In this document: positions 19,554 to 32,730 of the stretch, piece by piece
Numbering within the stretch: the stretch's first letter is position 1
Layout of the letters: every line of letters begins with the position of its first letter
Position numbers and translations under genes: made by a program
Notes under the pieces: generated by a model
Seen by the model: only the letters and a program-made list of their open reading frames with translations
The model's database searches: none
What the model was told of the DNA's origin: nothing
Source: Incurvaria masculella
Lineage: Eukaryota > Arthropoda > Insecta > Lepidoptera > Incurvariidae
Assembly: GCA_946894095.1 (NCBI GenBank)
Contig: OX335642.1
Span: 23,199,021 to 23,263,020, forward strand
Reading direction: 5' to 3'
DNA: 64,000 nt

Positions 19554-22500
19554 TTACATTGTTCCTGAAAAAAGACCCGGAAACCGAAGCTGAAGAAGAA
19601 GAACCAGGTTCGTCAAGAGTCCACCGGCCATCTGGAAAATAGGTTATAGTTTCAAGTATCTTGTCTTCTCGAGATAATATTTCAAGGGATGGGACAATGC
19701 GGTGGAACCGAGCTTTGAAGAATCCAAATTTTGCTAACATAATTGGGTAAATGGTTCCCAAGTTATAAGTGGACAGACTGACAGAGAGGCAAACGTAGAA
19801 CGGACGTTGAACGTTAGAAGAGTTAATGATGATTCGCATTTAACGGGTTAAGAGGTCACGCGAAAGGTAAAAATAAACCTTGTAAAGTTATTAATTTTGG
19901 TTTGAATTATGAAGTAACTAGCTGAGGTAGGTACCCGGTTCCGCTTGGGTCAAAGTCGATTTGGACAGATGTCGGGCTGAATTATTTCCTGGGTCCCCTA
20001 TTTCACCCCCTTCGAGTGTAATTTCGCCACAACAGTATATGTCCTTCTCCAAGGCCCGGACTATCTCTTTACCATCATATTCATTCAAATTGGTTCAGCA
20101 GTTTAGGCGTGAAAACGCAACAGACATACAGACAGAGTTACTTTCGCAGTTTTAATATTACTGGTTGTAGATATAAGAATTAAGAACGTTTTCTCAAAAA
20201 TCTGACTTCAAAAACAACGTTTTATTATGCTATTCAATAAAAAAGAATCTGCTGTGAAAGTAACATGTATGTTTGCATGAATCACTGAGGGATGAATTCA
20301 TATGATCTATTGCGTCAACATCTATTTTTGATATATTTCTTTTTCTTCACACCATGTTAGATGGAGCTCCGCCCATAGGCTTTTGGTGGCTGCGTAAACT
20401 AAGCCTAAGTTACACTAAAATGTTGTAAATAAGCCTAAACAACAGTGCATTCATACATAAAGTGAATTAACAAAATAATAAAAATAAACACCAGTTACAT
20501 ATTCTCACAGTTGAGTTTACAAATGAATAAGATGCAGTCGTCGAACATACCTAGACAAACACAGTACAATATTAAGTCAATTATGAACATCACATGTGGC
20601 AAAAAATAAAAGGGGGGTCACGACATAAATTAATTTTCCATAGTTGAAAAGTAAAAAAATGGTACGGGTGCAGTTGTTGAGAATTATAAGGAAGTTAATT
20701 TACGAAAATTGGATACTTTTGAAATCTGAGATGGCTTAGGGCCCTTTTCACCTACTAATGATTAGCTTAAGGGCCTTTCTTAGCAGCTTGCAATCAATAC
20801 CAGTACAAGAAAAACATCATTTTAGTAAAAAAGGCCATTTAAGTGTAAGTTAAAATAAATCAGTACTTGGTTAAAACGAAGGTTAATGATATTGACAATC
20901 TTATGGGGGTGAATGGGAAATTAAAAGAAATTATGAAGAAAGAATTGACATTTTCGAAATTACATAACTGTTTACATGTCGTGATTTTTTAAAAAATCAA
21001 TTCAATCTTAGTTGCATCAAAATGTTGTAAATAAACCTTAAAATCGGTATGGGTGCAGTTGTCGAGGATTCTAAGGAAATTGATTACGAAATGTAATTAA
21101 ATATGTTTTAGGGAAGAATGGGGGAAGACATACTTTTATGGAGAAACAATATTAATTTCCCATGTCATCTAACGGTTTCTAGCGCAAGCGAAACCGCGGG
21201 CAAAAGCTGGTTAAGTATAAATTAATTGTTCGTATGGCATCATTAATATTACCTCAAGTAGCATGTTATTGTTGATAATAAACATGCCACCAGCACTCAC
21301 ACGCACGGGTTCCCTCAGATTTTCCACCAAAGACATACCCTGAAATCACAGAAGAGAAAATTAAGGAGTAATGGCATGTGGTCATTATCGCGACTCCGCC
21401 GCCGTATGCACACAGTGTGCATATAATGTATGCACACTGTGTGCACTGTGCACATGTAAGCTGGCCGCGCGTCGTTTGCCATACATTTCATAAATCTTCA
21501 CCGCGCCCGAATAACATTTTTGGTTACAATTTAATGGGTTTGGTTTAATTTAAAGTTTTTTCAATTAAATTTGCTACGAAAAGCTTGGGAATGAGAGTGC
21601 TGAAAGGAAAAATTAGCATATTCGAAAGTCGGAGGTTTAAATATTGCAGAGACATGAAGGGAAAAAGTATTACCTCTTGCAGCATTTCTTCTCGATTGCT
21701 TTCTCTTAAAATGTTATCCAATTCATATTTGCATCTTTCGAACTGAAACAAACTCGAACGATATGAAAAAAAATGTAAAATAGTTGAACGTTGCTTCGAT
21801 GGCAATGCTTAAAATAATATTTTGAAAAAATACTGTAAAGCACTAAGTACTAAATAATAACGAATTGCAAGAACTCTTGATTCAATTACAATAAAAAACA
21901 TGAGATTATTTGAACAGACCAAGGCTGATAATCCAATTGAAAAACACGATCACTAAAAAAACATAATATTTAAGCACCTCATTTTCCAAGCTCGAGCTCA
22001 CGGCGGCCATTGCAACTATCCTCACGATAAAGATAAATATGACTATCCCTTTATAAGTGGCATCAACCTCGGAAATGACCCTGTCATTGAAAAATCTTAC
22101 TATCATATTAAACGCTGTCATAAATATCGCACAGGAGGCACCGCACAATTCTATCAAAAGAGAAGAAGAAAACTTAATATTCACTAATTTTACCATTTCT
22201 CCTAATTCCAAATGCGTTGCTTTATATGTTTTAAAAAGTCGTAATCGAATAATTTCCATATCCTCTTCAAGTCCTAGGACATCCTTAAATTCGCACACGA
22301 AGTATGAATTAGCGTTAAAATATTTATAATTTCCATTCAGAACCGAATACTCATCTCGTATGCGATATAGGAGCAGAATTATTCTTACAGTTGCAATGGT
22401 CGAGTAGGTACTAAGAAAATATGCGGATAACGATCCCCAAACAATCATTTTTGAGCGGTTACCTATAATAATTAAGGTTATAAGAAAGAAACAAGTATTA

Positions 22501-22919
22501 GATAATAAAATGAATACAAATATTAGTGTGATGCACACGTATGCAGTGCCCATTTTATTGATATGACCGCTGCGAACATTATTTATATCACAGCGAAGTC
22601 GCCAATATATTGTTTCATTGAACACATACGTGTAATGTGTGACTAGAGCATAAGCAGTTGTTAGAGAGTAGCATAGAACTTCTACAAGCTTATCGACTGG
22701 GTCCACGTTGTTGCTAAAGTGTAATTTGAGGAAAAAGATGTGTCCGATTGTGAACACGAAGAGCAGAGTCGTCGAGTAAATTATAAGAACAGCATTCTTC
22801 TTAGTAAATCCTTCTTCGTTGGAGCAGCAGTGGGAAACACCGAAAACCTTTGACAAGACATCAAAGAGGATGTCGATGTAATCAGTAATGTTATTTCGTA
22901 ATCCGTTGGCCTCCGTCAT
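19554..22919 (-). CDS. Gustatory receptor GrA, four exons, intact
   Basis: Predicted seven-helix chemoreceptor of 391 residues. Exons: 22919-21978 (314 codons), 21742-21674 (FERCKYELDNIL...LQE), 21339-21253 (GMSLVENLREPVRVSAGG...) and 19631-19554 (MAGGLLTNLVLLLQLRFPG...). All introns are phase 0 with GT..AG borders. Three phase-0 introns near the C-terminus and the final TNLVLLLQLRF (for TYhhhhhQF) identify the insect gustatory receptor family; the family forms ligand-gated cation channels in sensory neurons. Hydrophobic segments are evident near residues 43-65, 80-102, 126-152, 158-186, 252-276, 287-310 and in the last exon. It has no sugar- or CO2-receptor hallmark that I recognise, so a bitter or unknown ligand is likely (inference). 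Closest relative in the window is GrB, especially in the last exon. Intron 3 (1.6 kb) holds repeat pieces at 19918-20165 and 20738-20880. Confidence 0.85.
19918..20165 (+). repeat. Interspersed repeat TAGCTGAGGTACC, truncated, in GrA intron 3
   Basis: Begins CTAGCTGAGGTAGGTACCCGG..TTGGGTCAAAGTCG like 4500-4980 and ends near GAGTTACTTTCGCAGTTTTAATATT. It interrupts the last intron of GrA without touching splice sites. Confidence 0.55.
20738..20880. repeat. AAAGGGCC foldback element in GrA intron 3
   Basis: Same family as 3945-4092 in opposite orientation: TTAGGGCCCTTTTCACCTAC at one end and AAAAAAGGCCATTTAAGTG towards the other. Confidence 0.6.
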
Positions 22920-25736
22920 ATTGTTTACGTTATATTTTTAACTGGTTATGGTGCTGTCTCTACCACAAACACCCGATCCCCATAGAGACGGCGGCGGCGC
23001 GGGACACAAGAGGGGGCGTACAGCTACATACAACCAGATTAGCTGTTTCCCTTATTTATTTATCATATTATTTATTTTTGGTCGTATCCATTTATTAATT
23101 CTGTAGGCGGAAACAATATTATATTTTTAACCGACTTCAAAAAAGAGGAAGAGGTTCTCAATTCGTCGGAATCAATTTTTTTGTCGTTCACATAAATATC
23201 TCGTTCGCCAGACTGTTAAATAATGATATGACGATGTTTCAGTTGGCAAGATTTTAACACAGTAAATCATTGACCGTTTGGTAATGGTTTCGATTTTGAG
23301 TTTTTTAGATTTAATCATACCTACCTAGTATGTAAAATCTGAGGCATTATCAAATCAATTAACGTTACTATTTTTCATTTATTATTACGATTTGTAGAGT
23401 TATCAATCACTAGTCATTACAAGTTCACTTATAACTTACCTTATTTTATTAATGGACTACAATCGTAAAGTTATGTTACTTTATCAGGGATCTGAATGCG
23501 TAATTAAGGGTCACGGCATTTAACGAGAGTTTTTAGAAAACGATTGTCATTAAAATGCTTTACTTTTAATTCACAGCAGAGCGAATAAATGTTAAAAGCA
23601 TCCATGTCTTTCATTTTGATCATATTCCATGAATGATATGTTCAATACCAAACTGGTAATTTCTAATATGAGGAATACTGCTGTGGATTACTAACAAAAG
23701 GATAGGCCCATTACAAATGTTGAATCTCACTTTGTTTATGTCATTGGTCATGGATGGCTAATATAACACCTACTATCATGACATTGACCCAAAACACCTT
23801 TTAAAGGGCATTTAGTATTGATTAGAAATGTATCCAGGCGTTTTTTTAATATATAATTAACGGAATGTTGCTTTAATAGTTTATTTAATCGTTCTATAAT
23901 ATGGCCTTTAATTAATTCTGGGAAAATTTCAGTTGGTGATGAAAAAGTCCGTGGGCCAATCAGAGCGTTTTGAGAAGAGGCAACATCCAATCTAAATATC
24001 TTCAAAAACTCTTTTGGTTAGGCCATAATGTCTTCGCGTAATCTATGTAATTTGCATGACCCTAGTCCTATCCTTGTTCCCCGCATACACATGTCCCTCT
24101 CTCTCTTTCACCCGATGGAGCGAAGATTGACAGCGTCTGCTGAAACGGCTGAAAGGCCCACCTTTCAGTGCAATTTTTGATACCGCGATGCACGGACACG
24201 CCATGTCATCGTAGCACCGGTTCCTGCCAAAACTATCTCGCCGCCGCCCGCCGGGTCCTTAGGTACCCAGGAGTACCTCGCCAGTACCGCGTGTGCTTGA
24301 AACCTACGAACAATCCAAAGGACTTTCCATGCTTCATCGTCGAGGGCGCAGCGTTCCTGAATCGCATCCTGTAGGAGAAGGAGTAGCGTGGTGGCCACCC
24401 GGACACGTCTGGAAGTCTCCATCGTGGTGAGTCGTCCCACCTTCTTTTATCCTAACCCCTAGACGATTGCGCATTGCATGAGACCACATATCATTTCTTT
24501 TTGCGAACCTATAGGCCTCCCTTTTACAAACCCTTTACAAAAACCCAGCGACCTACCTGCGCCACCATCTTTTTTTGGCGGTTAAATAGTAGCAGGACCT
24601 GGAGGTTACCATGGGACAGGTTAAAATTTCGTCTAAAACCGTAGTTTTACATCAATTATAAACTACGAACGACTATTTGTGACGAAATGTAATTATCTAA
24701 ATCAGAAAGTTAAAGAAATCGGTGCACGGACGGGGCGTGAATTGAACCCATAACCTCTGCCATGAGAAAAAAGCCCCGGACCCTGAACTATGAGCCGCTA
24801 AATGCTGTAACTGAGACCAGTTTGTAGACCACGGCCAGGTATGGTTACCGTTCCCCAGATCTAGAACAGTCGGTATAGATACGTTCTATTTTGAACAATA
24901 CAAGCCTCCGTTCAGCATGTTTTGCTTTAAACTATATGAAAAGTCATAGGTGGTTAAAATTAGAAATGACTACCAGGTTCTGCCAGTGCGTTTACAGCCA
25001 ATTTGTAATCGTTTTCACTTAATTAGGAGGTTTCTTTTTGATTTTAGAAAATGATACATGGTAAAGTTGTCATAAATTAAATTATATGTGTGCTTTAATA
25101 GTTCAATCGTTAGAATGAAAGAATTAAGATTAAGATTAAAGAAGTAGAAAGTGTTCTCCATATTTTTTCCCAGGCTGAATATTAAGCCACAGATAGTGCG
25201 AGAATTTAATTTTATAAACGCACCCGTCGGCGCGCCCTTCTATCCGCGTCACTTCGCCTACTATGCAGTAAATGCATAAAATGGAGGGGCGAGAGCTATA
25301 TTAAAACGTCCAGAACTATATTTCTCGTTAAACGCAAGCTACGTTGCTGCCATTGAATTTGTTGGTGGTGCATTTTCAATAAAAACAAGATCCAGATCAT
25401 GTGAGCACTCCTAAAAAATTACATCAATGCGACCATCATGTTTTTAGTGATGCTGGAACAAGAGGAGGGAAGGGGGATCGATAGTAATGGATGTATAATA
25501 AAAAAAAAGGCATAACAACAGATATTTTAATTAAATCAAAAATGCGCTTTCAACAAACGTTCAGTTCAGACATCAGCTATAAATGGTCAAACAGAGTCAA
25601 GGGAGTAACATATCATAGATGTTAAACAAAACACAAAAGCGGATGCGTAGTCACATACACACATCATCGAAGATAATCTACATATTCATTTTACTACACA
25701 TTTATAATTTAACACATGACGTGTCAAGTTACGGTA
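22920..25736. other. Spacer between GrA and GrB
   Basis: A GC-rich patch (22983-23020, GACGGCGGCGGCGCGGG) sits about 65 bp upstream of the GrA start codon. 23131-23170 carries an AACCGACTTCAAAAAAGAGG end like those of the foldback at 35941-37200. 23748-23785 is a SINE end scrap and 24720-24830 a reversed SINE head (GAATTGAACCCATAACCTCT). 24120-24440 is GC-richer and holds a 91-codon minus-strand frame (24165-24440) beginning MGRLTTMETSRRVRVATTLL, which I do not recognise; it has no family motif and could be chance or a lost exon. No other gene seen. Confidence 0.45.
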
Positions 25737-28620
25737 TTATATCGTTCCTGAAAAAAGACCCGGAAACCGAAGCTGAAGAATAAGAACCAGGTTCGTCAAG
25801 AGTCCACCGGTCATCTGGAATAATAGTCAGCTTGGTTGTTCCAATTATGTACGTTGTCTTCTCGAGTTGATCAAGGGTCAAACTAAAAGAACATTTTCAT
25901 TTCGCAAACCTTTGGAAGACGTTATGATGATACATACAGAAACACAAACGCGCCGGACATTGAATTATATAAGAGGCAATGATGATGAGATTTGATGAAC
26001 ACCTTCATATCTCGAGAAAAAGGGATTTTAAGAAGGTGAAAATAAACCTTAAAATTTTTCATTTTGTAGGACGAACTGATTAATGTAGAGACAAACATTT
26101 ACAACTATTTTACCAAAAATATAGCTGACATAAAAAGTTATGTTTTTTTATTCATGCTTATCCAAGTAAAGCAGATTCTGGTGTGATGCGTATGTTCTTA
26201 TGAATGCTGTTCAATGTTATTATGGCATAATTATTATTACCTCAAGTAGCATCTTATAGTTGATCAAAAACATGCCACCAGCACTCACACGTACGGGTTC
26301 TCTCAGATTTTCCGCCAAAGACATGCCCTGAACATATTTAAATTTTGTCAGGAAACATAAATTGTTAAATTTCGAGTGAAAAAGCCCATGTGGTCGTTAA
26401 AAAAAGTGAGTCGTTAAGTAATTGTTATATTTCATTAAAAAAACAACTGATTAATGTGCTAGCCACTACAGTTATATTTTTAACTTTTTATTTTATGGAG
26501 TTACAAATTTGGCTACGAACGACCTTCGCGCTATCTAATTTGATGCCAAAACAAACAAAATGGTGATTTCATAGGAGAAAAGAAACAATAAATCGTCACT
26601 AGCGATAGAATTAAAGGGTATTTCTTAAAAAAAATATATGCTAGTCATATGGTGAAATTTAACATAAAAGCAGTAGTTATTAGCTACTAACAAAGTTAAA
26701 AGAAAGTAATGTAAATATATACAGTCATAAGACTTGCAGAGATAAAAATATAAGTAAAGTTCCTAACAAATTTTAGCCTGTGAATGAAAGTGCTGACGGG
26801 AAATAGTCGCATAATAATAAGTTGATCGTATTCCATACAATATTATATAATATTATATTATATAATAGAAATTTGTTTCTGAAAATGTGCACATTAAAGA
26901 AATCACCTGAGAGCTACGTCTGTACGTCAACTGACAGACTCATCTTATATCCATTTTATACGCCCTTAAACATTTTCATACAAATCTTTAGAGGCTCATA
27001 TCTTATATGTAAGAAACGTTTTAAAAAAAATCCAAACGTACAAACGTAGTAGCTCTCTTTGTTTCATTTATTTAATGTGCAAAATTTCAGAAAAGTATTT
27101 CTTAATTTGAGTGAGGAATCTGACACGAGCCATTGCATGGAGCTCGACCACCTGAATATACTCTCACGTACCTCCTGTAGCAAATCTTGTCCGTTGCTTT
27201 CTCTTAAAATGTTATCCAATTCATGTTTACTTCTTTCGAACTGAAACAATCAGGAGTTATAAAAAATCTGATAATTTTACAGTGAAGTACGAGAACAAAA
27301 TATAACAAGTTTTCATGAACTACTGCAACTAATTTTACAACTTATTAAATGTAGGTATATAATTTTTGTTTAGCTGACATTTGTCTGCAGACAAGGTTTT
27401 TACATATAATTATTTTATAATAATTATAAATAGTGCACAAGAAATAATCTTAGGTTACTTTTTCTTTGTTGCTACTTTTATATATAATTAATTGGAAGAT
27501 ATTCACTTTAGGCAATAAGTTCTCCCTTGCATGTACTGTATGGAAGCAAAAAAGCATATTTGTATTATTATACGATTAAAATATCTGCTATTTTTTAAAC
27601 TAAAACATACCATTACACGTTAATTACCATTCCTGGCAATACAATTAAAAAACACGATAGTGCACTCGCTTTAAGTACCTGATTTTCCAAGCTCGAGCTC
27701 ACAGCCGCCATTGCTATTATACTCAAGATAATGAGAAATATGACTGTACCTCTATAAATGACACTGACTTCGGGGATTACCCGATCTTCAAGAACTATCA
27801 CTATTGAACCAAAAACTGCCAAAAATATCGCACAGGAAGCACTACACAATTCTATCAATAAACATGAAGAAAACCTGTTATTCACTAATGTTACCATTTC
27901 TCCCAATTCCAAATGCGTTGCTTTATATGCTTTAAAAAGTTGTAATCGAACCATTTCCATATCTTCTTTAATGCCTAGGACTCCCTTAAATTCACACAGG
28001 AAGTATGAATTTGCGTTAAAATATTTATAATTTCCATTAAGAACCGAATACTCATCTCGTATGCGACATAGGAGCAGAATTATTCTGAAACTTGCAATGG
28101 TCGAATAGGTACTAAGAAAATAAGAGGACAAGGATCCCGAAACAATTAATTTTGAGCTTATACCTATTGTATTTAAGGTCAAAAGAAAGCAATACGCGTA
28201 GGATATTAAAATAAATACACATATGAGTGTAATGCAGACGTAGGCATTCCTCATGTTATTGAAATGACCGTTGCGAACATTATTAATATCATTGCGAAGA
28301 TGCCAATATATTTTTTCATTAAACACATACGTGTAATGCGTGACAACTGCATACACAGTAGTAAGGGAGTAGTATAGGATTTCTACAAGCTTGTCGACAG
28401 GGTCCACGTTGCTACTAAAGTGAAAGTTGACAGAAAATATGTGTCCGATCGTGATCACGAAGAGCAGAGTTGACGAGTAAATGATAAGAAAAGCACTTTT
28501 CTTAATAAATCCTTTTTCGTACGAGCTGCAGTGCGATACACCGACAATCTTGGACAAGACATCGAAGAAGATGTCTATGTAATCTGTAATGTTATTTTGA
28601 AATCCGTGGGCCTCTGTCAT
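25737..28620 (-). CDS. Gustatory receptor GrB, four exons, intact
   Basis: 391 residues with the same structure as GrA. Exons: 28620-27679 (314 codons), 27240-27172 (FERSKHELDNIL...LQE), 26327-26241 (GMSLAENLREPVRVSAGG...) and 25814-25737 (MTGGLLTNLVLILQLRFPG...). Borders are phase 0 with GT..AG. Exon 1 ends in CAG rather than GAG (SSLENQ). It is the sister of GrA: exon 1 proteins agree at roughly three of four positions by eye, while the last exons differ at only a few residues and their 3' flanks still align. Both lack the ten-residue C-terminal extension present in GrC-GrG. Introns are short and largely free of insertions, making this the cleanest gene model of the array. Function as for GrA, ligand unknown. 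Confidence 0.86.
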
Positions 28621-30198
28621 TTTTTTTTAGTAATATACATATATTTAAATGTATTTCTTTAACTTTATTTCTGTCTTTCGCGTTTATATATTTTATTAAA
28701 AGATGTATTGTTTGCCAGACAGTTGAAGTCTTAAAGATGGTATTTCAGTTGGTAAGCTTTTAAACCATAATTCATTGAATTGATTGGTAGGTGCTGAAAT
28801 TTGTTAATTTTAGACTTCATTACATTTGATCATAATATGATTATGAACCTATTAAAATCAATCAATGCCATTACATTTACTTTCGCTTAAAAAGCTGTAT
28901 ACTTCTGTAGAGTTATTAATCACTAGTAATTGCGAGACCTATAACGCCCCTTATTGTATTTGTGTAAGATAATATATTACCATAGAAGAATTATTTTATT
29001 TTATTAGGTATCTGAATTAGTAATTATACATTAGGCTGGATTAAGGCAAAGGGAATAAAAGCTATAAACAAAGATTTAAATAAAGCTAGAAAGTTATCAG
29101 CAATCATAATTCTTTGTTCTTGAATCATATTGTATTTTATCCAGTTAATGTTATTTTCTATATCAAACTGATAAAGGTATACCTAAAAACAAGGTAAAAG
29201 GTAAACTCTACTATGGCTGCAATAAACGATTAAATGAGTAAGATTGACTCCGCTCCCACCTCTGCTGGATACTAACAAAATTATAACCTTATATTATATA
29301 TTATCACAATTTTTGTATGTTAGTTGACTGCGAGTTTGACCGCATATTCTTTCATGATATTAGCCGAACACACCTCATGAAGGTCATTTCGTTTATTTCG
29401 AACTATTCAATAGTAAACATATCCCGACCTAAAGGAGAATGTCCATTCTTGTATGGGCGAAAAAAGCAGTGTCAACTTGAATATTCCTCTGTGAAACAAG
29501 CGTAGTTTTAGAACTATTTTATATTTTTATATTTTATTGTATAACTATTCAGATGATGATCTGGGTTTATTAGTAACAGGGAGAAAGTTAAGGAATTCAG
29601 GAAAGTGAAAAAAAATTTGGGTCTTATTTTCGGAATGTAGACAGTGCATGGATCCATTCCATGCCTGTTCTGCGTTTAGCTATGGTGGAAACCCCTTTTT
29701 CGGAAACCGAGGGGCAGCGATAAGCAGCTACGATAAGCGTTCTGCATGGTACATACCATAGAACACACTACATACAATTAAACGGGTTGGTACCATCAGA
29801 TTGCAATTCATTAAATGCGATGGTCCCAACCCGGGCGGGATTAACCATACCGCCTTGTAAGTAAGGAAGGGGACCTACAGTTTTACGTGGAATCCGAAAT
29901 ACGGCCAGCCTCAACGGTTGTAAATGGTCACCCATTCAGAACCTAACCTTGCTCAGAGGTGCTTCACCAAGCTTTTAGAATCGTAAGGCGTCGCACCATT
30001 GGGCCACCGAGGCTGACCAAGGCTGCATGTGGCATGTACATGTTGGGTGCATGTTTTATCTATGGAAATGACCGAGATTTTTGTGATTTTTCAAGTCAAT
30101 ATAATAGTAAAATATGTAAATGTATGGAGTTTCGAAGCGAGTAATGGCGCATTTAATTTTACCATAGCACGTTCATGACAGAGAATGATAATAATAAT

Positions 30199-30202
<4 letters not shown>
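28621..30202. other. Spacer between GrB and GrC, SINE remains
   Basis: 29785-29960 contains pieces of the SINE body in reverse (CCAACCCGGGCGGG, GGGGACCTACAGTTTTACGTG). 29425-29480 resembles the outer arm of the inverted-repeat element at 43167-44229 (GGAGAATGTCCATTC.TGTATGGG). No gene seen. Confidence 0.5.

Positions 30203-30270
<68 letters not shown>
30203..30270. repeat. (TA)34 microsatellite
   Basis: Uninterrupted TA/AT run of about 68 bp preceded by TAA units. Confidence 0.95.
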
Positions 30271-30274
<4 letters not shown>

Positions 30275-30330
30275 TCAATCATTAGTGAAATCGATAATAA
30301 ATACAATCCCATATTTTGGCGATGAAAAAC

Positions 30331-30610
30331 GGGTATTTGAAAAATAACCTCGCTAAACCACGCTCAGCGAGGCACCGTACCAGCGGATTTACGGACTATC
30401 GCTGAGCTATCAAGGTTGTTCAAATTAGGTTTGAAGAAGACTCCCAGGCTATAGGTTTGATGAAAGTCACCCGTTGGCAGACACTTTCATATATTGGCGG
30501 TGCGGCAAAGAAATGAGTTTGAAAAACTGTTCGTTCTCAAAAGCCTAATGTCAACCACAAGGGGTGTTCTGTTTCTTTGCGGCGCGCGCGGAAGGTGCTC
30601 TGGTAACAAG
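30331..30610 (-). mobile_element. LINE ORF2 tail fragment, second copy
   Basis: Homologous to 7330-7610 along its length; minus-strand peptide includes FLCRTAN and QTYSLGVFFKPNLN with stops and an extra codon, so it is more decayed. The same unit follows on its right (30785-30920) as in the first copy. Confidence 0.6.
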
Positions 30611-30929
30611 TGGATTTTTTTTATGTAACTAGACAATATGGCATTTTGTCGTTGGCTTTATGTACATTTACTTATATTTTTTTTACATCTTTCAAAAACG
30701 CCGTTAAATGACTGAAAATAAATAATATAAATTAAAATAAAAATTGCTCGGCTACATTGAACTGGATGGAAAACACGGGGAGGAATAAGGGATACAAGTT
30801 CCACTGAGCAACGTCCAAGATCTCCAGTACCTGAAGAACAGTCTTAGCGACCCTACAAACCGTCTGTGCCTCTCTGACTCCAGGCCAATGGTGAGTTGTG
30901 GGTCACCAACAAGCGCTGTATTGAGTCCA

Positions 30930-31350
30930 CCAAAAATATACTGATTTAAAAAAAGGTGTCAACCTGAATGCAGAGAAGGTGACTACCTTGGGGTCAAGCT
31001 GGATCAGACACTCAGCTTTGCACAGCATGCCCGTGTCATCGGGGAGAAGATGAGTAGAGAATTTGAAATGATATTCCGGGAATCCAAGGCCTCATAGGGC
31101 GTAAAGTTCGATGCGTTGAAGATAGTATACCACAGCATATGGATTTCTTTGTTGATTTACACGGTGATTTGTTGGTTGGGTCGAGCTGGACTCCACGTAG
31201 TACGTAGTCGGCTGCTAAGAGCTCGAGGCAGGCCATGGTCAGTATAACCGACCAAGGCCTACAGGAAGACAAGCACTGAAGCACGGAGGCCCTGCCAGTT
31301 CTGACGGGGGTCCTGCCGGCAGACATTGTTTGAGGTTATCTCTGGACCAG
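30930..31350 (+). mobile_element. R1-clade LINE reverse-transcriptase fragment, degraded
   Basis: Plus-strand peptides YLGVKLDQTLSFAQHARVIG (30984 on), GVKFDALKIVYHSIWISLLI and then, in a shifted frame, TKAYRKTSTEA and VLPADI. The order matches the region after the catalytic fingers in R1-type elements (YLGV-D..L.F..H, then TKAYRTTSTEAL..LAGVLPADL). Stops and frameshifts show a dead copy. Confidence 0.7.
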
Positions 31351-32337
31351 GGATGACGACTATTAAGTGTGCTATTTTTGAAGAGTTGATGGATAGCGGG
31401 CAGGAGAGGTATCGTCGCCTAAGAACTGGAAAGAGTCGGGGGGAAACTGCTTCGTTATACGAGTATATACATATATTTACATTATATAGTGTTTACTTAG
31501 GTAAGCATCAGCGTACCTGCACAATATTATTGTTTAATATTTTCAAGCTTAACATCCTATGAAAGAAAGGTACGCTTTGAAACCTGGATATTTGGAAGGG
31601 TTACAAATATAATACATTTAATCATTACATGTTATACAATCAACATAACCCTCCTTCTTGCGCAGTCGGGTAATAAAAGGAAACTTGGAATACTTTACTG
31701 TTATACTTTACTGCACATTGATTTATCTACACTTTAATATGTATCTCTATAAACTCGGCACGGTCGTGTTATGTTGTTGCATCGTATCAGAAAAACGAGC
31801 TGGAAAACGTAGCTGAAGAACAAGAAACAGGTTCGTGACAAATCCACAGGCCATCTGAAACAATAGTCCTGTTAGTAGTTTCCGATTCTACACTTTTTTC
31901 AGTATATATAAAACTTTTTATTCAGAGAAAGTCAATAAACATAATAATCAATATGACAGTAAGGAATTAAATTATAAATCGAAATTTTGATTAATTGTAT
32001 CCCAGGATGCCATTATGCTTAAAACAATAGCATTTCCTCTTTACATTTCCGCGCTTATTCGACAAATATTAGGAAGATAGCACCAAGTTCTTTTGTGGTA
32101 TTTTTGGCTTAAGAAAAGCCTTTTGTTTCTAAAAATGTAAAAAATGATTTTTTTGTTTTTTATTTATTTGGTCCACAAACAGAGTGATATGTTACACATG
32201 ATACATTTCAAAATTCCTTAAAAATAGTCAAAAATATACTCCTAAGCAGTGAACACGACATGCATTATAATAATATATATACAAAAAGTACACATCTAAT
32301 GTCATCCATAACCAGTTCCATATATTGTTTATTGAAC

Positions 32338-32730
32338 CCGATATGGATGGCTAATCCAGGTGCTATGCCAGCACCTTCCCTTTATGAGCACGGCTACACT
32401 GAATTGGATGCAAAACTTTCATTTAATGTGGTGGTACCCTTGTGGTACCACAGAAATTTCAGATTTCTGTGGGTGGTACCAATGTAGTTCTCTGAGAAAT
32501 TAAGACAAAGCTAAGTGCGATTTAGCGTCATACGGAGCCTTAATCCTACTACTTAGTAGGGGAAAGGGCCCACAGTTTTATATGGGTTCCGAACCCATAT
32601 ACGTAACGAAATTCACTTATCCAACTCGGAAAGAGAAGGATAGTGGTGCATGACTGAGCCGAGGATTTGAACCCATAACCTATCGCATGATAGGCAAGTC
32701 CTCTAGCCCGTACACCACGAACTGTACAAA
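32338..32730 (-). repeat. tRNA-derived SINE, variant head, in GrC intron 3
   Basis: Reverse copy from ATATGGATGGCTAATCC to the head, which reads on the minus strand TCGTGGTGTACGGGCTAGAGG ... GGTTATGGGTTCAAATCC. The same head type occurs at 1866. Part of the middle is rearranged: GTGGTACC repeats near 32430-32480. Confidence 0.75.

Noticed and set aside
19546..19839. Minus-strand frame ending DEPGSSSSASVSGSFFRNNV
   Set aside because: It is the wrong frame of the GrA last exon; the phase-0 frame gives MAGGLLTNLVLLLQLRF.
22057..22329. Plus-strand 90-codon frame antisense to GrA, with an equal-length partner at 27758-28030 and shorter ones in GrE and GrF
   Set aside because: Conservation follows from the receptor coding strand; antisense residues vary where sense third positions vary, and there is no start or promoter context.
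24165..24440. 91-codon minus-strand frame in a GC-richer patch
   Set aside because: Not recognised in either orientation; left as a note in the spacer entry rather than a gene.
30091..30312. Frame encoding an IYIYIY run
   Set aside because: Translation of a (TA)n microsatellite.
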